64,000 nt of DNA from assembly GCA_003151275.1 (NCBI GenBank), contig PLXC01000035.1:62001-126000 (forward strand), given 5' to 3'. Below, one piece after another: positions 59,758-64,000 of this stretch. Below the pieces are notes generated by a model that ran no database searches, was not told the DNA's origin, and worked only from the letters and a program-made list of their open reading frames with translations. Position numbers and translations under genes: made by a program. Every line of letters starts with the position of its first letter. Within the stretch, counting starts at the first letter, position 1. This stretch comes from Candidatus Melainabacteria bacterium. GTDB lineage: Bacteria; Cyanobacteriota; Vampirovibrionia; Obscuribacterales; Obscuribacteraceae.

Positions 59758-61791
59758 ATGACCCGTTATGAACATTTCGAGCCCAGCGCCAATGCAGCGT
59801 TGCCCTTTTACCAATTCGACGTCGACATGGCCAGTTCGCTTGATGGGAAAACACAAGGTGCTGTCGGGGCAGCTGGACGCGTGGGAAGCGAACATCTACC
59901 CAAAGTGGACGTAAGCGAGAAAAGCGGGAAGCAGTCAGCAAAAGTCGCTCAGTCAGACTGGATCAAGCGCGTCACCGAATCTGCCGACGGTCAGACCCGC
60001 TCGGTAACATTTGACGACGGCACCACCAGCATCTATTCCAACGGCGTCTTGACTGAGCGTACCAGAGCCAATGGTGGAACAGACCGTTATCGCTATGAAG
60101 GCGGTGTGCTTGTTGAAATGGATCACGCCGACGGCAAAGTTCTAAAACTGCAAGGCAACGCATACGTACTTTTTGATGCCAGCGGTAAGAGTCTTGGCAG
60201 ATCAGAATTTACTGTGCTCACCAACGAGGGAAAAGGTTACACCGTAAAAAATCGCCCTGTTCGCGCAAATGAGTTGGGCGATCCATCCAAAGGTCGCACT
60301 GCCGAACTTGCAGATGGCGGCGACGAAATTGTTACCGTCAGCACAGCCGAACCATCCAAGCAAAAATCATTCGAACTTTTCAAAGCTCTGACTGAAAAAG
60401 ACGAGAAAAAAGCAAAGGCTCTGCTGGCTGATTTCAAAAGTCAAAATATGAGCGACGAAGATGTTGCAGGCGCTTACCAGTCTTACATCGGCCACTCACT
60501 GAAAAAAGACATGGGCAACATCAACGGCGACTACGTCGATGCCACACCGGAAGCTGTAGCAGAGACTCAAAGCCGACTGCAGCGTGTTTTTGCTCAGGTA
60601 GATAAAGACGGCAATGGTGTTTTGTCTGACGCTGAAACCATAGCCGCTATGCGCAATGACAATTTTAAAGGAGAGGATGCAAAAATCGTCGCCGGCCTGA
60701 GAACCTCCTATAACAAAAACACTGGAATTTTAACGATGGTGCCGATTACCTCAGAAGGCATCGATGAACTCCGCAAAGGCCAGACAGCCGAAGCGATGTT
60801 GGCGGGATTCGATCTCATTGATACCAATCATGATGGCAAACTTCAGCAAAACGAGATCATCGATTCTGCCTCGGCTCAAGACCTGGTCTTGGGACGTGAT
60901 GAAATCAGCCTGCTCAATACTTCGACCAACAAAGCATTTACCAGAAACGATCTAGAAGTGCTGGCAGCAAACGGAAAAAATCCTGTGGCAGATGCGAACA
61001 TCAATTTCGGCGGAGAACCAGAGCAATCACTCTACGGAAATTTCACAAATGCTAAAGACGCAATCAGGTCGGAGAATTTTGGCCAAGGCGGCGTCGGTGA
61101 CTGCCATATAATGAGTTCGCTTACGAGTATGGCCTCCACCGAAGAAGGTAGAAAAACAATCGAGAAAATGATCGTGGACAACAATGACGGAACCTACACA
61201 GTCACCTTCCCTGGTGCCCCCGATGAAAAACTAATGGTGAAGAAACCTACTGAAGCCGAGCAACTTATGTACGCTCGTACTTCCGTCGCCGGCAGTGGTT
61301 ACTGGGCATCCGTCATCGAATCGGCTTACGGACAATACGTCAATAAATCGGTCACACGCCGAAATATTTTCAACCTAAGTGGTTCAGACGAGCCAAATGA
61401 AGCCGCCGGACAAGGTGCGTTCGCAATCTTCGGCGGTGACGCTGCAACCCTAAACTTACTAACAGGTAAAAGTAGCAACACAAAGACCGTAGCGGGTTTG
61501 AATGACGACCAATTGGAAAAGATAATGATGCAATCAAAATCCAATCAAACTCCGATTATTGTCGGCAAAAACGGTTCTATTTCAGAAAGTGTTGCTGGAG
61601 ATGACGCCGACGTGGCGCCTCCAGGTAAACACTTTTATGGTGTCGTAGACTACGATCCAGCCACGAAAATGGTGACCATGCGGAATCCATGGAATGGCCA
61701 CGACAAAAAATATGCCGGCAAATTCCAGATCACGCTCAAGGAATTTCGCGCTCAATTTTCGGAGATTGCCAGCAATGACAGCGAACAGTAA
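59758..61791 (+). CDS. calpain-like cysteine protease (C2) with two EF-hands
   Basis: The C-terminal half is a calpain protease domain: GQGGVGDCHIMSSL with Gln443 and nucleophile Cys449, GKHFYGVVDYD with His625, and RNPWNGHD with Asn643, the complete triad. Two EF-hand loops lie before it: DKDGNGVLSDAE (282-293) and DTNHDGKLQQNE (355-366), implying calcium control. The N-terminal 130 residues include YD-repeat-like strands (TFDDGTTSIYSNGVLTERT). There is no signal peptide. Bacterial calpains are sporadic. It lies between the restriction and methylase genes. The substrate is unknown. Confidence 0.86.
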   Translation: MTRYEHFEPSANAALPFYQFDVDMASSLDGKTQGAVGAAGRVGSEHLPKVDVSEKSGKQSAKVAQSDWIKRVTESADGQTRSVTFDDGTTSIYSNGVLTERTRANGGTDRYRYEGGVLVEMDHADGKVLKLQGNAYVLFDASGKSLGRSEFTVLTNEGKGYTVKNRPVRANELGDPSKGRTAELADGGDEIVTVSTAEPSKQKSFELFKALTEKDEKKAKALLADFKSQNMSDEDVAGAYQSYIGHSLKKDMGNINGDYVDATPEAVAETQSRLQRVFAQVDKDGNGVLSDAETIAAMRNDNFKGEDAKIVAGLRTSYNKNTGILTMVPITSEGIDELRKGQTAEAMLAGFDLIDTNHDGKLQQNEIIDSASAQDLVLGRDEISLLNTSTNKAFTRNDLEVLAANGKNPVADANINFGGEPEQSLYGNFTNAKDAIRSENFGQGGVGDCHIMSSLTSMASTEEGRKTIEKMIVDNNDGTYTVTFPGAPDEKLMVKKPTEAEQLMYARTSVAGSGYWASVIESAYGQYVNKSVTRRNIFNLSGSDEPNEAAGQGAFAIFGGDAATLNLLTGKSSNTKTVAGLNDDQLEKIMMQSKSNQTPIIVGKNGSISESVAGDDADVAPPGKHFYGVVDYDPATKMVTMRNPWNGHDKKYAGKFQITLKEFRAQFSEIASNDSEQ

Positions 61792-62079
61792 AAAATTGGT
61801 AAACCTCAAGGCTCTTTCGGTTTCCGTGACCGGAGATAAGCTGTATCTTTGCGTCAGTTAGTCCTTGCGCAAGTCAAAAACGTGAGCATTTGATGACGCA
61901 GCAGATGTGGATGAACCGCGCGCGTGAGGTCGGCCATTAATGACGCCTTAAATGCTGCCTAACTTTGAAACTGGCTCAGGTAGAACTGTTTCACAATCAG
62001 TTTCAAATTATTTCCCTATTTTGGCAACAGAGCCGCCACAAATAGCGGTAATTTTTCAGCATTGGCATCTGGCCAAAGT

Positions 62080-63066
62080 CTAGTAGTTGGTGATCAACAG
62101 CTCGCTGATTTTGCCTCTGCGATCAGTTTTGCAGTTCACCATGCGATTGGCACTTAGTGTCGTGATCCTGAAATGAGGATAGGTATCCTCGAAATATCGA
62201 TCGTCTGGGTTGTTATTTTTCGGGTCGGAATTGCTGATCATCAAACGGCTCTGCCGCTTGTCCAACTCGAGGCAATGGGTAGCCAGGCGCTGCTGTTCCA
62301 TCGCATCAAAATTTGTCGGAGAATAAGATGTAAAGTTGGCGGTGACGCTCAGGGGCCGATAAGGCGGATCCAAATATATAAATGAATCGCCACCAACCGA
62401 CTGCAGGACATCACCAAAATCACAGAGACGGATTTCCGCCTTGCTGAGTACTTTTGAGCAAGCCTCTAGATTGTCTGCGTCGCAAATTGGCGGTTTGTCA
62501 TATCGTCCAAAAGCCACGTTAAAGCCGCCGCTTGCATTGACCCGATAGAGACCATTGAAGCAGGTCTTATTCAGGAAAATAAGCTGCGCAGTTCGTTCGA
62601 CACGGAATGCGACATCTTCGGATGCCTCAGTTCTCTTCGCATTGAAAGCGTCTCGCGTGGCGTAATACATCTTCGATCGATCTTCTGTGGACAAAGCCCA
62701 AAAGATTTCTTGAAAATCAGCCAAAGCGTCCACAACATAGTTAACGTTATTGCGAACTGTTTTATAGGCCCAGATAAGATCCTGATTGTTGTCAGAGATG
62801 ATCAGTCGGTCAACTAGATATCTTTGCGCTATATGGAAGAAGACCGATCCTCCACCAAGGAAAGGCTCGAGATAAGTCTTTATCTCGCCAGCCTTGAGCA
62901 GCGCCGGCGCATTTGCGTCAATATGCGGAAGAAGCTGAGTCTTGCCACCAACCCACTTGAGGAACGGACGCGCGAACACCTGAACCGCAGACGGTGCGAA
63001 GGGACTAGCAAGATCAAGCTCTTGCTGCCCTACGAAAGTCAGGTCATTTTCTGTTTGTATATCCAT
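62080..63066 (-). CDS. D12-class adenine-N6 DNA methyltransferase (Dam type)
   Basis: The alpha-class motif order is seen: FLKWVGGKTQLLPHI (motif X), YLEPFLGGGSVFFHIA (motif I, AdoMet), NKTCFNGLYRVNASGGFNV, and YLDPPYRPLS (motif IV, DPPY). The enzyme methylates adenine N6, likely in a short palindromic site; Dam-like enzymes read GATC, but specificity here is unknown. There is a 25-residue N-terminal extension before motif X. The restriction-like gene on the same strand 4 kb away suggests a type II system. The 289-base gap downstream contains no gene I can support. Confidence 0.9.
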   Translation of the reverse strand: MDIQTENDLTFVGQQELDLASPFAPSAVQVFARPFLKWVGGKTQLLPHIDANAPALLKAGEIKTYLEPFLGGGSVFFHIAQRYLVDRLIISDNNQDLIWAYKTVRNNVNYVVDALADFQEIFWALSTEDRSKMYYATRDAFNAKRTEASEDVAFRVERTAQLIFLNKTCFNGLYRVNASGGFNVAFGRYDKPPICDADNLEACSKVLSKAEIRLCDFGDVLQSVGGDSFIYLDPPYRPLSVTANFTSYSPTNFDAMEQQRLATHCLELDKRQSRLMISNSDPKNNNPDDRYFEDTYPHFRITTLSANRMVNCKTDRRGKISELLITNY

Positions 63067-63410
63067 GAAATATGTAAATCCGCACGTAGACAGCGTTTGC
63101 GCTGCATGTATTATGACGCATAAAAAATTTTCGGAAAGTACGGCCCTTGTGATGCACAGGGCATATACCGCCTAAAGCTCTATTCAGTTTTTCGAAGGTA
63201 TTACTAGCTTACGAATAGGCACTGCGAAATACCTGCACTTACAGGTTGCAAATATTAAATCCGAAAACGCTTATCTCTCAGTCAGCAGAAGTGGCGCTCA
63301 CCCGTACGAGCTGCTTCTACATTGGTTACTATCAAGTTTGGGTATTATTCGCGTCACTTCCTGACCAATCCAGTGCACCGCATTTAGTGGCGTGCAGGTT
63401 CAGATTCTAG
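63067..63410. other. gene-free stretch upstream of the methyltransferase
   Basis: About 345 bases with no supported gene. It should hold the methyltransferase promoter. An imperfect hairpin (GCCCTTGTGATGCACAGGGC, 63143-63162) and an AGCG-CAAA-CGCT inverted repeat near 63096 are the only structures noted. I see no restriction-modification controller box. Confidence 0.4.
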
Positions 63411-63707
63411 TTAATCGCACGAATAACCGAAGAAGTGGACGCTAACCGGCTTCTTATTTTCATAGTTTATGTAGTAATATCCAGTGCCTCTTTCAATCTC
63501 GTCATAAAAATCGCCACCGTCATCTTCAAGATCGACGCCTTCAGGAAGCGCGGCAAGAGTGAAAAAATCTGGTACCGGCGCATCGGTAATGCTTATGCTG
63601 CTCCAATCAGGAGTGAGCGGAAGAATTTTCGCCTTGTGTTTCAAAAAAATCTCTTTAACACTATCGGCGTCATACGGTGCTGTGTATTCCCATAACTCGG
63701 CGCCCAT
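63411..63707 (-). CDS. small acidic protein of unknown function, 98 aa
   Basis: The ATG at 63707 (MGAELWEYTAPYDADSVKEI) has GAGGT six bases upstream. The protein is acidic with aromatic C-terminus (FYDEIERGTGYYYINYENKK, then VHFFGYSCD). Small proteins of this style are often antitoxin- or immunity-like, but no family is recognised. It is divergent from the short frame to its right. Confidence 0.55.
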   Translation of the reverse strand: MGAELWEYTAPYDADSVKEIFLKHKAKILPLTPDWSSISITDAPVPDFFTLAALPEGVDLEDDGGDFYDEIERGTGYYYINYENKKPVSVHFFGYSCD

Positions 63708-63756
63708 CCGAATACCTCGCATTCAGTACTTTTCTTATGCCCTATTAAACGCCGCC

Positions 63757-63927
63757 ATGACAAAAATCTTTCAATCAAGAGAAGATTTTAGACTTCTTTT
63801 AAAGACCGGCTTTCACCTCAGACAAGAACCTCAATTGGTTGTTCCGAACCATTATCGACTTTCCATTTTAAAAGCCTGTTCCTTTGGGAAAAATGAATTG
63901 AGACACATTAGGATCCGCAATGCCTGA
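63757..63927 (+). CDS. possible small protein, 56 aa, overlapping the next frame
   Basis: A frame from ATG 63757 (MTKIFQSREDFRLLLKTGFH) ends TGA at 63925-63927 and overlaps the start of the next frame by eight bases, an arrangement that permits coupled translation. It is basic and helical. There is no clear ribosome site. No family is recognised. Tentative. Confidence 0.35.
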   Translation: MTKIFQSREDFRLLLKTGFHLRQEPQLVVPNHYRLSILKACSFGKNELRHIRIRNA

Positions 63928-64000
63928 CGAATTTATGGATGACTTCATCACACGAATGGAAAACTTTCATTCGTGGTCCGATATGTATTTTGAAAGTTTG
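63920..64000 (+). CDS. 5' part of a gene running off the window
   Basis: An ATG at 63920 with AGGA upstream opens 27 codons without stop to the end of the window (MPDEFMDDFITRMENFHSWS, then DMYFESL). It is acidic and aromatic-rich. Too little is visible to name it. Confidence 0.45.
   Translation, partial: MPDEFMDDFITRMENFHSWSDMYFESL

Noticed and set aside
61893..61940. 15-codon frame MTQQMWMNRAREVGH
   Set aside because: Too short, with no ribosome site; chance is likely.

Overview
The window is bacterial chromosome with roughly balanced base composition, mixed ATG/GTG/TTG starts and Shine-Dalgarno sites of the AGGAGG type. It is rich in secreted low-complexity proteins, TPR and leucine-rich-repeat proteins, a eukaryote-like Ser/Thr kinase and HExxH proteins. 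This mix, with an S2 gene standing alone, a glycogen-debranching fusion and paired large membrane proteins, suggests a large-genome environmental lineage such as the Obscuribacterales (Vampirovibrionia/Melainabacteria) or another deep lineage. That placement is inference from gene content only. I saw no tRNA, rRNA or CRISPR array.

Layout. 0-10 kb: a putative metallopeptidase, an orphan ribosomal protein S2, a frameshifted zinc alcohol dehydrogenase, a YbaK-type deacylase, a cell-wall amidase, a ketopantoate reductase and an M50 protease, with two clusters of REP-like hairpin repeats. 10-20 kb: secreted proteins, then housekeeping genes (Rel, RdgB, cytidine deaminase, a UbiD-family decarboxylase, CtpA). 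20-30 kb: two secreted repeat proteins (Met/Gly and QSxWQ repeats), an LRR protein, a 1154-residue debranching enzyme with a large extra N-terminus, a nucleotidyltransferase and TPR proteins.

30.5-33.8 kb is the most unusual stretch. A tyrosine-recombinase fragment lies back to back with a three-gene stress operon (two small heat-shock proteins, one of them exported, and a helical-repeat protein). The whole 2.9 kb is bracketed by two perfect inverted 30-bp copies, each followed, after exactly 47 bp, by the heptamer CACATAA. More copies of the heptamer, arranged as recombinase core sites, lie beside the left copy. The geometry fits an invertible or mobile segment, and inversion would swap the last 17 codons of a small reading frame crossing the right copy.

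33.8-41 kb holds two paralogous polytopic membrane proteins (1656 and 654 aa) that share a membrane core, poly-Gly hinges and a duplicated 46-bp upstream element. 41-50 kb carries a kinase with a zinc ribbon and LRRs, a secreted HExxH protein and the known ATP-grasp / alpha-E / transglutaminase cluster. 50-64 kb has TPR proteins, a UvrA paralogue, and a type II restriction enzyme and D12-class adenine methyltransferase separated by about 4 kb. That interval holds a pirin gene with a palindromic operator, a Tn3-transposase remnant and a calpain-like protease with two EF-hands.
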